From Orientallactaga sibirica (Eukaryota; Chordata; Mammalia; Rodentia; Dipodidae): 64,000 bases of DNA. Both the position numbers and the translations under genes were made by a program. The first letter of the stretch is position 1. Every line of letters begins with the position of its first letter. The notes under the pieces were generated by a model. The model had not been told where the DNA came from. It saw only the letters and a list, made by a program, of their open reading frames with translations, and searched no databases. Shown here piece by piece: positions 1 to 25,037 of this stretch. Location: assembly GCA_036365145.1 (NCBI GenBank), contig JAEOAD010000035.1:5411501-5475500 (forward strand), read 5' to 3'.

Positions 1-609
1 TTTGTCAGTTTTATAGAGGAAATATAAAGTTTCAAATGTGAGAACTCTAGATTTTTATATAATTCTGAATTATTTAAATGGCTCTCTTCCTCAGACTTTT
101 GGTGACCAAAATGTGTGTTCCATGCAGAATGTAAGGCTCAGGGGCTTTGTACATTTGACAGGTACTGAAGAAGTTCTGGTTTTATACACTGATAAGCTAT
201 GTTTATAAATGCTCCCTGAGAAGGGATCTAAGGACTCAGGACATATCTTTCTTGCTTCAGAATCAATCTGTCCTATGTTATCACCTAGAACGATTCTCCC
301 ATCAGGTAAACGAGCTGTCTGCCAGCAGTTTGTGTATACATAGGTCATTCTTTGGCAAGGCCCTGCCAAACCATACAAAGGCCTTTCTGGTCTCAAAGCA
401 GAATGGAAAATCCTACCTTACAGTCTATTCCTTTTACATAATGGCATCTTGTATATGCCTTCAACATATACAACATATATGGTCTTCCTATTGTATATTT
501 AGGGAAAAGAATGCAAAGAGGTGAATTTTACCAGTGCCCAAATGATATCTTTTGTTGTTGTTGTTTTATTTTTGTTTTTGTTTTTTTAATTTTTTTATTA
601 TTTTTTAAA

Positions 610-863
610 TTTATTTTTGGAGAGAGACACAGAGAGATAGACAGAGAGGGAGACAGAAATGGGTGCGCCAGCAGTCTCTCAGCTGCTGTGAACCAAATCC
701 AGATGCGTGCGCCCCCTTGTGGGCAAGTGCAGCATTGCGCCCTTGCATCACTTTGCATCTGGTTAAACGTGGGACCTGGAGATTGGAACCGCTGGACATT
801 GGAACCAGCGTTCTTAGGCTTAGCAGGCAGGCGCCTTAACCACTAAGCCATGTCTCCAGCCCT
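610..863 (-). mobile_element. tRNA-SINE class C
   Basis: Complete, with the CTCF-like core at 707-724 (reverse). Ends TGTCTCCAGCCC. Confidence 0.88.
707..724 (-). promoter_or_regulatory. CTCF-like motif in class C SINE
   Basis: Reverse complement reads GCCCACAAGGGGGCGCAC, close to the CTCF core CCASYAGRKGGCRS. Confidence 0.45.
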
Positions 864-868
864 GTTTT

Positions 869-1011
869 TGTTTTTTAAGGTAGGGTCTCACTCTAGCTCA
901 GGCTGGCCTGGAATTCACTATGTAGTATCAGGATGGCCTTGAACTCATGGAGATCCTCCTACTTCTGGCTCCCTAGTGGTGGGATTAAAGGCGTGCGCCA
1001 CCATGCCTGGC
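869..1011 (-). mobile_element. B1
   Basis: Directly follows the class C SINE; ends GCCACCATGCCTGGC. Confidence 0.9.
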
Positions 1012-2239
1012 TCCAAATGCTATCTTCAATAGCTATTTCAGGCAGAAAAATATCTACAATATGCTACAGGAAACAAAAAGCATGCAATGTGGACTTAGTT
1101 GTAAGCACCTTAGGCCAGCCCTCTTGGGCGAGGACTGCAGTGACTGCCATTCAGAAAACGAGTCCACAGACACTCACAGGGCCGAGCCGGCCGACCACCC
1201 AGCCATGCTTCCCTCCTACTAGCTGCCAAGTCTAAGAGCCCAGCAAGTAAACTAGCAATAGCTGAGGCTGAGTTCCAGTTCAGCTAAAATATAGCTTACC
1301 AAAAGCTGATGACTGATATATGAAATAAAACTGCTCAGATCTCCAAATGTCTCTAAGTGGGAAAGAAAAAGCCAACAGAACAGAACACAGGAATCTATTA
1401 TGTAACCACCCAAAGACAAGCTAGAAAGGAGCTCGCCTGGAGAGGGGCCTCTCTGGCCTCAGGGTTGGCCCTGGGCTAAGGCCCGCTTGGGAACGTCTTG
1501 GCAGCTCCACTTCCCAGAATCCAGCCAGGGACACTTGGGTCTGTTTGTCAGATGTAGTGACTGGCTTCAGTGGCTGCCTTTTTTTCTCCTGTGAGAAAAA
1601 TCCACCAGCTCCACAGACAAAGCCACTAAAGCCGGGGTTCTGTGGCCCTTTGCAGGGAAGCAAGTGACAGCAGCTCGGAACTCCTGGGCAGACTGGCCTC
1701 TGGTTGGGGGAGAAGGGTCCCTCTTTCTAGGAGAGTCTGTGGAGCAGAGCCCCCTGGGGGACAGTTTTCAGGGATCCACTTGCTACTGAGCAGCTCCCTG
1801 TAGCCTGTGGTTTCTCTACTTTTTTTTTTTTTTTATGTGTTTAGACTCCCAATTTGGAACCCACATGGACTTTGTTTTTTCTATTTAAAATGCTCTAATT
1901 TCCCAAAGTGCCTTCTTCTCCTATAAATGTCCATCTCAAACTATCTACTCATCATGTAGCTCAGAGGAAAGTACAAGACACGCACAGCCGCCGCCCTGTG
2001 GCTCAGAATGGAAAGAAAGCAAACATTTAGGAAGACTTCCAGCCCTGGCTTTAAATCTATACTCTCGGGCCTGGAAGGCACACTGAGAAATCATTTTATT
2101 ATCCTCCTTGTTCTCTCTAAGCATGGATAGATCCAATGCCCAACACTAGAAAGTGCACTGTACATTCTTAAGTTAAAAAAAAATATTTATTTTCAATCAA
2201 ATTTATTTACTTGGTTTTTTTTTGTTTGTTTGTTTTTTT
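1012..2239. other. Non-repeat stretch, no gene recognised
   Basis: No exon of HHIPL2 or other coding block recognised. Minus open frame 1663-1421 is GC-rich and proline-rich but matches nothing I know. Confidence 0.5.
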
Positions 2240-2382
2240 GGTTTTTCAAGGTAGGGTCTCACTCTAGCTCAGGCTGACCTGGAATTCACTCTGTAGTCTC
2301 AGGGTGGCCTCAAACTCACGGTGATCCTCCTACCTCTGCCTCCCAAGTGCTGGCATTAAAGGCGTGTGCCACCACACCTGGC
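2240..2382 (-). mobile_element. B1
   Basis: Full length, poly-T leader from 2212 mixed with TTTG repeats. Confidence 0.9.
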
Positions 2383-2419
2383 TTGTTTTTGGATTTTTAA
2401 AAATTTTTTTGTTTTTTAA

Positions 2420-2645
2420 AATATTTTATTATTTATTTATTTATTTGAGAGAGAGAAATACAGAAATAGGCAGGTAGAGAGAGAAAGAATGGGCGCACCA
2501 GGGCCTCTAGCCACTGCAAACAAACTCCAGATGTGTGCGCCCCCTTGTGCATCTGGCTTACGTGAGTCCTGGAGAATCGAGCTTTGAACCAGGGTCCTTA
2601 GGCTTCACAGGCAAGCGTTTAACCACTAAGCCATCTCTCCAGCCC
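2420..2645 (-). mobile_element. tRNA-SINE class A
   Basis: Full length with TTTATTTATTTA leader; immediately abuts an older B1. Confidence 0.9.
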
Positions 2646-2795
2646 TGTTTTTGGATTTTTGAGGCAGAGTCTTACTCTAGCCCAGGATAACCTGGAACTC
2701 ACTCTACAGCCTAGGTTGGCCTCAAACTCACAAGCATCCCTCCTACATCAGCCTCCAAAGTGCCAGGGTTACAGGAGTGCACCACCATGCCCAGC
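2646..2795 (-). mobile_element. B1, old
   Basis: Diverged (GAGGCAGAGTCTTACTCTAG); probably the host into whose poly-T region the neighbouring SINE inserted. Confidence 0.8.
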
Positions 2796-3047
2796 AAATC
2801 AAATTCATTTAACATTTGAAAATTTAATCTTTCAAAATGAGACCCATAACTCATGGAAAGATAAAACTGAAAATAAGTTCTCTAGCTATCCATTTTAGAA
2901 TCCCACCCCAACTCTTCATACTCGAGTACATATCTGGCTTCAATGATCAGTGACACCCTTAACATGTGCCCGGTCTCTGTGCTAAATGCCCTCTTACGTT
3001 GCTGCCTACCCCTCCCCCACTGTCAGATCTAGCAAAGTTAGGAAAGA

Positions 3048-3250
3048 GGGCTGGAGAGATGGCTTAGCAGTTAAGGCACATGCCTGAGAAGCCTAAGGAC
3101 CCAGGTTTGATTCTCCAGGCCCCACAAAAGCCAGATGCACATGGTGACACATGCATTTGGAGTTCATTTGCAGTAGCTAGAAGCCCTGGTGCACCCATTC
3201 TCACTCTCACTCTCTCTGACTGTAATAAATAAATAAATAAAAATAAAATA
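3048..3250 (+). mobile_element. tRNA-SINE class A
   Basis: Full length with AATAAATAAATAAA tail; TSD AAAGTTAGGAAA-like on both sides. Confidence 0.88.
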
Positions 3251-3688
3251 TTTTTTTTAAGTTAGGAAAAAACCTGACACAACCAGCGAGCGAGAGGTAT
3301 CCTCCCCACACCATCACTCACCACCCATTTAATCTGGCCCAGTGTGGGCCCCGCCCACATTCCCATAACTGTGGTTTAGACTACAATTTGCATATAAACC
3401 TCTCCAGAGTGAAAGACTAAATAAAGGGCAGGCCTTGAAGTGCCCCTCACAAGGAGAGGTGCCACTCAACCAGGATGAGATAGACAGGCACGGCACACAG
3501 TCTGTTTCTTCACTCATGACACGAGAATGATGCTTCCATCACACAGGGGCTGTGGCTCCCAGGTACCTGCTTCCTTGTAAAAGATGGCTCCATGACCAGA
3601 ACCAGCGGAAGTGGCAGTTACTGCTTACATAACAATAATGATTGCAAACATTCAGTCAATGCCGGTAATGATCTAAGTTCAATGTTAC

Positions 3689-17770
<14,082 letters not shown>

Positions 17771-18340
17771 TCAGCTGCTGTTGCCCAGGTAAGCCTCCCT
17801 GCTCTGCCCAAGTTCCCTCCCTCTCTCCTCCCAATTTCTCTTCCTTCTCCCTGCCACATCCCGCCCCATGTTCTCAGCAGCGGTTTCTGAGTGGTGTCCT
17901 TTCCGTGTGCTGGTGGCTCAGTGTCCCTGGTGAAAGCAGGGGGAGGTGTCTCTATCCCCAGTCCCAGCTGGCTCAAGTCTCAATGTCAATGCCAAATGGT
18001 TGAGGCCCATGGCTACACAGCCAAAACGTGCAATGGCATTAAGGATAAAGGTGGTTGTGATTCATCAAACGGCACAGGACCAGACCAGGAAAATCCCACT
18101 GTTTACTGTTTCTTTACAAGCTGAGCAACACACCTACTCACTGGAGTCCCAGGGGGCAGACTGTGCAAGGCAAGCTTCTGGTGTCCCTGCAGTGCTGAAT
18201 GGCACTGCGGGAACTGGCATTGTGGGTCGTCCCCGGGGCGTGACAGGCTGTGCCTCACGGTGTGTGTTTGGATGGGAGGAAGAGAGGATGGTTCATGGAG
18301 CTTGCACGGTAAGGACAGTAAGGCAGAGGGGGAGTGTCTA
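17771..18340 (-). promoter_or_regulatory. HHIPL2: HHIPL2 upstream region
   Basis: Immediately upstream of the HHIPL2 start, repeat-free, moderately GC-rich but not a CpG island. No clear TATA box near the expected start. Confidence 0.4.
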
Positions 18341-18605
18341 GTCAGTTCATGCTGACATAAACAAATACTGCACACTGGGTAATTACACATGATAGAAATT
18401 TATGTTTCACTGTTTAGGGACTGGGAAATCCAAGATCAGGGAGCCAGTGGTTTGGTGTCTGGGGAGGCCTCATTCCTTGACATTGGCACTTTGTGGCTGG
18501 GTTCTCACGGCACAAGGAACCGTACAGGATAAAACCCCCTCTCTAGTCATATCCTAATAGGCCCATGGGGTGGGCACCACTGGGGATTGAACCCACGGGG
18601 TTTCA
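18341..18605. mobile_element. Ancient mammalian repeat, class uncertain
   Basis: ACTGGGTAATTACACATGAT then AGAAATTTATGTTTCACTG and GGGAAATCCAAGATCAGGGA resemble a widespread old mammalian interspersed repeat. I cannot name the family with certainty. Confidence 0.4.
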
Positions 18606-18956
18606 CATGTACTGTTGTAGTCAGCTCCACGTTGCTGGAATAAATGTCCAAACCAGACACAGTTTAGAGGAAGAAGGGCTTATTTCAGCTTATAGCTTCA
18701 TCAATGGCACAAGAAGCTGACTCCCATTCACAGATCCAAGCAAAGAGACATTGCCAGTCCCACAGCAAGTACAAATGCCAGCAGTAGACAGCAGAGACCC
18801 GGGCAGAGCTCTGACTGCTCTGCCTACCTTTGGCTTGGAAGTTAGGTCCATGCCCAAACACGCCTTAGGACTGGACCCCAGAATCCTCCCATAGTGATAC
18901 TTCTTCCAGCCAGGCAGCTAGAAATCCAAGTTACAAGCTTTAATAAAACATCTGAG

Positions 18957-19104
18957 GGCCTGGAAAGGTGGCGTAGTGATTAAGGCACTTGCCTGTGAAG
19001 CCTAAGGGCCCAGGTTCAATTCTCCAGGTCCCACGTAAGCCAGATGCACAAGGTGGCACATGTGTCTGGAGTTCGTTTGCAGTGGCTAGAAGCCCTGGCA
19101 TGCC

Positions 19105-19164
<60 letters not shown>

Positions 19165-19201
19165 CTCTCTCTGTCTCTAATAAATAAATAAAAATAAAAG
19201 C

Positions 19202-19242
<41 letters not shown>
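18957..19242 (+). mobile_element. tRNA-SINE class A with long (CT)n and A tail
   Basis: (CT)n at 19109-19172, poly-A 19213-19235. First of three insertions in one target. Confidence 0.9.
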
Positions 19243-19243
<1 letters not shown>

Positions 19244-19252
19244 GAATCTGAG

Positions 19253-19434
19253 GGCTGGAGATGTCTCAGGAGTTAATGTGTTTGTCTGCAAAGTCTAACA
19301 ACCTGGGTTCAACTCCCCAGTACCCACATAAAGCCATCTGGAGTTCAATTGCAGTGGCCAGAGGCCCTAGCATGCCCATTGTCTCTTTCTCTCTCTCTCT
19401 CTTTCTGTACTTGCAAATAAATAAGTAAAAATAT
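19253..19434 (+). mobile_element. tRNA-SINE class A, short
   Basis: Lacks the CAGATGCACAAGG block; second insertion at the ATCTGAG target. Confidence 0.88.
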
Positions 19435-19455
19435 ATTTTTTTAAATCTGAGCCTG

Positions 19456-19729
19456 GGCTGGAGAGATGGCTTAGCGGTTAAGGCTCCTGCCTGCTAAGCC
19501 TAAGAACCCGGTTCCAATCTCCAGGTCCCACATTTAGCCAGACACAAAGTGACACAAGGGTGCAATGCCACACTTGACCACAAGGGGGCGCACACATCTG
19601 GATTTCGTTCACAGCAGCTGAGAGACTGCTGGCGCACCCATCTCTATCTGTCTCCCTCTCCCTCTCTGTCTGTCTCTCTCTGTGTGTCTCTCTCCAAAAC
19701 TAAATAAAGTAAAATAAAAATTTAAAAAA
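19456..19729 (+). mobile_element. tRNA-SINE class C
   Basis: Third insertion; TSD AAATCTGAGCCTG on both sides. CTCF-like core ACCACAAGGGGGCGCAC at 19577-19593. Confidence 0.92.
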
Positions 19730-19807
19730 AAATCTGAGCCTGTTAGGGGACATACATTCAAACTGCCACACATACTAAACCCACTACCACTAACCTGCAT
19801 CTCCAGC

Positions 19808-20131
19808 TGCTATAATCTAGATACTTAATGTTCCCAAAGGTGCGTATATTGAAAGCTTAGTCCCCAGTCCATGGCACAGCTATGTGTTAGAACCTTTGGG
19901 GGTCCCAGCCCACATCTTTCTGCTTCCCAGGTGCCATGTTGTAAGCAGCTTTCTTCCACCACACACTTCCCACCATGACAGGTTGCCTCACCACAGGCCC
20001 CAGAGCAAGTCTGCATCCCACAGACTACATCCTCCAAAACTATGGGCCAAAACAGGCCTCTTCTTACTGAATTGATTATTCATTGATTATCCTGCATTTT
20101 GTTACAATAACACAAAGCTCCAGCTAACACA
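19808..20131 (+). mobile_element. Old MLT1/MST-like MaLR LTR
   Basis: Diverged LTR with the typical middle (CTGCTTCCCAGGTGCCATG, TTGCCTCACCACAGGCCCC) and end CCAGCTAACACA. Confidence 0.6.
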
Positions 20132-20197
20132 CCAGCTTGAACTCCACCTCAGACTACTAACACATTGACAAGTGCATTTCATCATACAACTTCTTGA

Positions 20198-20389
20198 CTT
20201 TATTTATGTAAGAGGCAGATGAGAGAAGTAGAATGAGCATGCCGGGGCCTCTAGCCACTGCAAATGAACACCAGTTGCATGAGCCACCTTGTTCATCTGC
20301 ATCTGGCTTATGTGGCTACCAGGGAATCAAACCTGGGTCCTTAGGCTTTGCAGGTAATTGCCTTAACCACTAAGCCATCTCTCCAGCCC
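20198..20389 (-). mobile_element. tRNA-SINE class A
   Basis: TSD TCATCATACAA-like (20179, 20390). Confidence 0.88.
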
Positions 20390-20736
20390 TCATCATACAA
20401 ATTTTGAGAGACAGATTCACACAGTGAGGGTGGCTCAGTGAATGCAAGGAATCAACAAGAATGAATGGGGAGTTTCACCAGGAAGCACAGTATGTGTGGG
20501 TTCCTTGATTTTGCCAAATTTATAGCTATTTTAGGGGCACTTCCCTCGGTACATGTTCCAACATCAGTATTTCAGACCAGTTTGTTTTATACATGTCTCT
20601 GGCACCTACCACACCTTTAATAAATTTTTCTTGAATGAGTGGATGAAGAACATGGAGTAAAATGGTATCCAAAACTCAGACTCAAATCCAAACAGAGGTG
20701 AAAACAAGGGCACAGGTCTATGGGACATTTGGTACC

Positions 20737-21099
20737 TGTGGTAGTTTGAATAGATGGCCCCCAATATAGTCAGTGTTTTATTAGTTTGCAGTTTGCATCT
20801 GCAGCCACCTGGCTGGAGGCAGTGTCTCTGGGTGGATCTTAAGGTGTGGTGGTGGGTTTAGGATTTCAATCTAAAGGTATGCAAAGTGTGCCTAGCTGGA
20901 GTTCCTGGCGTGTGCTGTGTTGTATGGCTTTTGGCTTGTGGCTTTGCTCTCTTTGTTTGGTCCTGTGAAGGCAGGCCAGTTTCTTCTGCCATTATGGAAC
21001 TTCCCCTGGATCTGTAAGCTTCAATAAATAATATCCCTTCCTCCATAACTGTGCCTGGTCTGGAAGTTTATCTCAGCGAACCTGAAGCTGTCTGCTACA
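20737..21099 (+). mobile_element. Solo LTR, ERVL-MaLR-like, 5-bp TSD GTACC
   Basis: 363 bp beginning TGTGGTAGTTTGAATAGATG and ending GAAGCTGTCTGCTACA, with AATAAA near the 3' end. It is flanked by GTACC at 20732-20736 and 21100-21104. Same subfamily as the LTRs at 24138 and 52940. Confidence 0.9.
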
Positions 21100-21182
21100 G
21101 TACCTAAGCTTAACTCCTTGGAGTATTTTCATGACTCTAGCCCACCAGAAGCTACCTCACTGGCAAAAGCCCCCCCCCTTTT

Positions 21183-21463
21183 TTGCATGTGTGTGTGTGT
21201 GTGTGTGCGCGCACATGTGTGCAGGTGACATGCATGCCAGCAATTGACATTAGTTATCTTCTTCAATCGCTCTTCTCTTTATTTTACAGAGGCAGGGTCT
21301 CTCCCTTGAGCTCAGGGCTTGTGGACCTGGCTTGTATGTTAGCCAGCTTGCCCTGGGGATTCCATCTCTTCCTCCTGGATTTACATAGGTGCTGGGGACC
21401 CGAACTCTAGTCCTCACGCTTGTGAGGCAAGTGCTTTATCCACTGAGCCATCTCTCCCACCCC
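21183..21463 (-). mobile_element. B4/RSINE1-like SINE
   Basis: Begins with (GT)n 21187-21205; ends CTGAGCCATCTCTCCCACCC. Confidence 0.7.
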
Positions 21464-21672
21464 TAAAGTTTCCCTTTGAAATGCAGGTGAGACCCAAGTT
21501 TCCCTTCTGCTTCCACAGAGGGTCCCCAAGTGGCTCTCCCACTGTGGACCAGGGTGGCCATTAACAGCATGCCATTTAGACAGGACCATGAGCACCAATC
21601 TCGGCAAATCTGGACTCAAAATGCTCTGGATTACAAAAGCCTGAACAGTATTTAAGAGACAAACAAAATCTT

Positions 21673-21906
21673 GGGCTGGAGAGATGGCTTAGCAGTTAAG
21701 CACTTACTTGTGAAGCCTAAGGACCCCCGTTCGAGGCTCAGTTCTCCAGGACCCATGTAAGCCAGATGCACAAAATGACGCATGCATCTGGAGTTCGTTT
21801 GCAGTGGCTGGAGGCCCTGGCGCGCCCATTCTCTCTTTCTCTATCTGCCTCTATCTCTCTCTGTCTGTCTCCTGCTCTCAAATAAATAAACACAAAAAAA
21901 AATTTA
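21673..21906 (+). mobile_element. tRNA-SINE class A, perfect 19-bp TSD
   Basis: AAGAGACAAACAAAATCTT at 21654-21672 and 21907-21925; a recent L1-driven insertion. Confidence 0.95.
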
Positions 21907-22359
21907 AAGAGACAAACAAAATCTTTATAATGAAGGGAAACATAAATTGGTCAAAAATACTGTCCACACAGCCCTGCTTCTAGTCTATTCAGTACCATAA
22001 TGGTTGTATTTCTTTACTTCTTTGTGGAGCTGAGGATGGACCCCAGGATCTCACATGTAAATTATGTAAGTCCTCAACCTCCGAGCCCCATTCCAGGCCC
22101 CTGCTTCTGGAAGCATGCTAGGACATCCACGACTCACTGATGACTGTGCACTTTCCACTGGGTTGTTTACTCAAAGGTCAGCTAGTGTCATTGCTCCGGT
22201 AGTGTCGGCGGGAGGAGCGACACTTGGACTAACTGGGGCCGGTGAACTCAAAGGCACCATGGCCTTCTCAGAAACAGGAGATAAGCATCTGAGCCTGAGC
22301 TACCCAACAATGAGTGCATTCTCCCGCCCCATGGAGAACTGGAAACCGTTTTTATTTAC

Positions 22360-22640
22360 ATAATTATTTTTATTATTGTCAACTTGAAAGCATGAACGTA
22401 TTGTGTATTGGTCATATTTCCATCTGGTTATTCTCTTAAATCCCCTCTCCTCCACCCCCATTCCACTAAGGCCCTCCTCAGTGGGGTTATTGGTAATCAC
22501 GGTGGGTCATCAATGCACCAGTCTCAGTTACAATGTCTCGGGATACATCTTCCTGCCACGTGGCTTGCCTCCAAAAAAAGTAAAAAATGGAATGTTCTAA
22601 CTCAGTATCTTCTCATATACCTTGACTTTTCTGCAGTCTA
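22360..22640 (-). mobile_element. L1 3' end, minus
   Basis: TATTGTCAACTTGAAAGCAT, CCATTCCACTAAGGCCCTCC and TCAGTGGGGTTATTGGTAAT are typical of reversed rodent L1 3' UTRs. Truncated. Confidence 0.55.
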
Positions 22641-22851
22641 GCTGGCTTCAAACTCAGGTATATTTGTGGTGAGGGGAAACGTAGGTCTCTGGTTTGTGCT
22701 ATGCACTACACTTTACAAGCAAGCGTCACCTCACTTGATCTTCAAGACAATTCTCAGAGGTAGGCAAGATAGACCTCACATTACTGTGTCGAAAGCGAAT
22801 GGAGTCTCAGAGCGGTTCAGGGGCAATACCTAAGGATCACTCTTTAGGGGG

Positions 22852-23175
22852 CTGAGGAGATGGCTCAGTGGGTGTCATTTGCTGCCCAAAACCATGCGGA
22901 CCAGCGATTGGATCCCTAGCACCTATGCAGATGCCAAGTGGACATGGCAGCCCGTTTCAGGAAGCAGACAAGGAATCCCAGGGACAAGCTGGCTAGCTAG
23001 ACTAGACGAACAGGCAAACCCTGGGTTTGAGTGAGAGACCCTGACTCAATGAGTACAGTGATGAAGGAAGATACCTAATGTCAGTGTCTGGTCTTTATGC
23101 ACACATATGAGCATACAAGCACGCACATCACAGACACATACACAATGAAAGAATCCCACTTTAGGTCAATGGAAA
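22852..23175 (+). mobile_element. B4/RSINE1-like SINE
   Basis: GGCTGAGGAGATGGCTCAGT to the (ACAC)-rich tail; carries GACAAGCTGGCTAGCTAGAC. Confidence 0.7.
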
Positions 23176-23256
23176 AATGGTAATAAAATCTAACTTCCTG
23201 AGTTTTACTCAGTTTTTTTTTTTCCTTTCCATCATGATTTTTTGTTTTGTTTTGTT

Positions 23257-23397
23257 TTTTTTGAGGTAGGGTCTCACACTAGCCCAGGCTGACCTGGAAT
23301 TCACTATGTAGTCTCAGGCGGGCCTCGAACTCACCGTGATCCTCCTACATCTGCCTCCTGAGTGCTGGGATTAAAAAAGTGCGCCACCATGCCAGCT
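23257..23397 (-). mobile_element. B1
   Basis: Its 5' end is part of the inverted duplication's left arm. Confidence 0.9.
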
Positions 23398-23555
23398 AGC
23401 AATCACTTTTAATTGTTCTTTGCTTAGAAAACTTCTTGTCCAGGGCCTGGGGAAATGGCTCGCTCTTGCCAAGCAAGCATGAGTACCTGAGTTCAGACCC
23501 CAGAACCCACAAAAAGCTGCGCCTGTAATCCCAGCATGCCTATGAAGCGCATGCA
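23378..23555 (+). repeat. Left arm of an inverted duplication
   Basis: Contains the end of a minus B1, a 40-bp unique spacer (from 23401, AATCACTTTTAATTGTTCTT onward) and a plus B4 fragment. The same three blocks occur in reverse order and orientation at 25418-25563 with few mismatches. Confidence 0.8.
23442..23550 (+). mobile_element. B4 fragment
   Basis: GGGCCTGGGGAAATGGCTCG to CCCAGCATGCC; in the left inverted arm. Confidence 0.65.
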
Positions 23556-23597
23556 TCTGTATCTGATATGAATTTTTTTTCTTAAGTTTTAGTTCTT

Positions 23598-23779
23598 TTA
23601 AATATTTATTTTATTAGAGAAAGAGAGAGAATGGGCATACCAGGGCCTCCAGCCACTGCAAATGAACTCCAGATGCATGCACCACCTTGTGCATCTGGCT
23701 TACGTGGGACCTGGAGAATCGAACCTGGATCCTTAGGCTCTCAGGCAAGTGCCTTAACTGCTAAGCCATCTCTCCAGGC
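23598..23779 (-). mobile_element. tRNA-SINE class A
   Basis: Close to consensus. Confidence 0.9.
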
Positions 23780-23798
23780 CAACTTTTTTGTTTGTTTT

Positions 23799-23944
23799 GT
23801 TTTTTCAAGGTAGGGTCTCATTCTAGCTCAGGCTGACCTGGAATTCACTATGTAGTCTCTCAGGGTGGCCTTGAGCTCACAGCGATCCTCCTACCTCTGC
23901 CTCCCGAGTGCTGGGATTAAAGATGTGCACTGCCATGCCCGGCT
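23799..23944 (-). mobile_element. B1
   Basis: Ends GCCATGCCCGGCT just before the first AATTTTTAGTTT. Confidence 0.9.
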
Positions 23945-23958
23945 GCAATTTTTAGTTT

Positions 23959-24562
23959 GTTTTTAAATTTATTTGCAAGCAGAGATAGCGAGATAGAAGA
24001 GAGACAGAGAGAGAATGGGCACACCAGGGCTTCTAGCCACTGCAAACAAACTCCAGATGATTGTGCACCTTCTGCATCTGGCTAAATGGGTCCTGGGGAA
24101 TCAAACCTGGGTCCTTTGGATTCGCAGGCAAATGCCTTGTGGTAATTTGAATATATGTCCCCCAATATATTCAGTGTTTTATTAGTTATAGTTTGGATCT
24201 GCAATCACCTTGCTAGAAGCAATGTCACTGGGGTCTGGTCTTAAGGTGTGGTGGTGGGTTTGAGATTCCATTGTAAAGATATGCAAAGTGTGCCTAGCAG
24301 GAGTTCCTGAAGTGTGCTGTGTGACTCTTTTGGCTGTAGTTTTTGCTCTGTGTGCTGTGTGCCTGGTTGGGTTTTTTTCTCTCTCTTGCCTGGTCCTGTG
24401 AGAGCAGGCCCCTTCTCTTGCCATTATGGAACTTCCCCTGGATCTGTAAGCTTCAATAAATAATGTCCCTTCCTCCATAACTGTGCCTGGTCTGGAAGTT
24501 CATCTCAGCAAACCTGAAGCTGTCTGCTACATGCCTTAACTGCTAAGCCATTTCTCCCTCCC
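23959..24562 (-). mobile_element. tRNA-SINE class A split by a solo LTR
   Basis: SINE parts 23959-24137 and 24537-24562; the solo LTR occupies 24138-24531. Confidence 0.9.
24138..24531 (+). mobile_element. Solo LTR, same subfamily, inserted in a tRNA-SINE, TSD TGCCT
   Basis: 394 bp from TGTGGTAATTTGAATATATG to TGTCTGCTACA. TGCCT lies on both sides (24133-24137, 24532-24536). It splits a minus tRNA-SINE near its head, so it is younger than that SINE. Confidence 0.92.
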
Positions 24563-24596
24563 TCAATTTTTAGTTTTTTTTTTTATTCATTTTTTT

Positions 24597-24826
24597 TCTT
24601 TGGAGAGAGAGACAGAGAGGGAGAGGAAGAAAGGTAGAGATGGGTGCGCCAGCAGCCTCTCAGCTACTATGAACAAAATCCAGATGTGTGCAGCCCCTTG
24701 TGGTTAAGTGTGGTGCCGTGCCCTTGCGTCACTGCATCTAGCTAAATGTGGGACCTGGAGATTGGAGCTGGCGTTCTTAGGTTTAGGAGGCAGGCACCTT
24801 AACCGCTAAGCCATCTCTCCAGCCCC
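24597..24826 (-). mobile_element. tRNA-SINE class C
   Basis: CTCF-like core decayed (GTGCAGCCCCTTGTGG at 24688-24703). Confidence 0.88.
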
Positions 24827-24847
24827 AATTTTTAGTTTTTTTTTTAA

Positions 24848-25037
24848 GAAAGAATTATTTTTATTTATTTATTCATGAGAGAGAGAGAATGGGCACATCA
24901 GGGCCTCTAGCCACTGCAAACGAACTGCAGATGCATGTGCTGCCATGTGCATCTGGCTTACGTGGGACCTGGAGATTCAAACAAGGATCCTTTGGGTTCA
25001 GGCAAATGCCTTAACCGCTAAGCCATTTCTCCAGCCC
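24848..25037 (-). mobile_element. tRNA-SINE class A
   Basis: Third SINE of the AATTTTTAGTTT series. Confidence 0.9.

Larger units (their letters stand above)
18613..19770 (-). mobile_element. MaLR-like LTR split by three tRNA-SINEs
   Basis: Reverse LTR from TGTTGTAGTCAGCTCC to GGGGACATACATTCAAACTG/CCACA. LTR sequence occupies 18613-18956 and 19739-19770; everything between is inserted SINEs, each flanked by ATCTGAG. Confidence 0.8.

Noticed and set aside
1421..1663. Possible HHIPL2 C-terminal exon
   Set aside because: The frame has a few basic stretches (EKKRQPLKP) but lacks the expected conserved blocks and a convincing acceptor.
3048..3130. tRNA-like sequences at SINE heads
   Set aside because: They carry Pol III A/B-box-like motifs but are SINE heads followed by SINE bodies, not tRNA genes.
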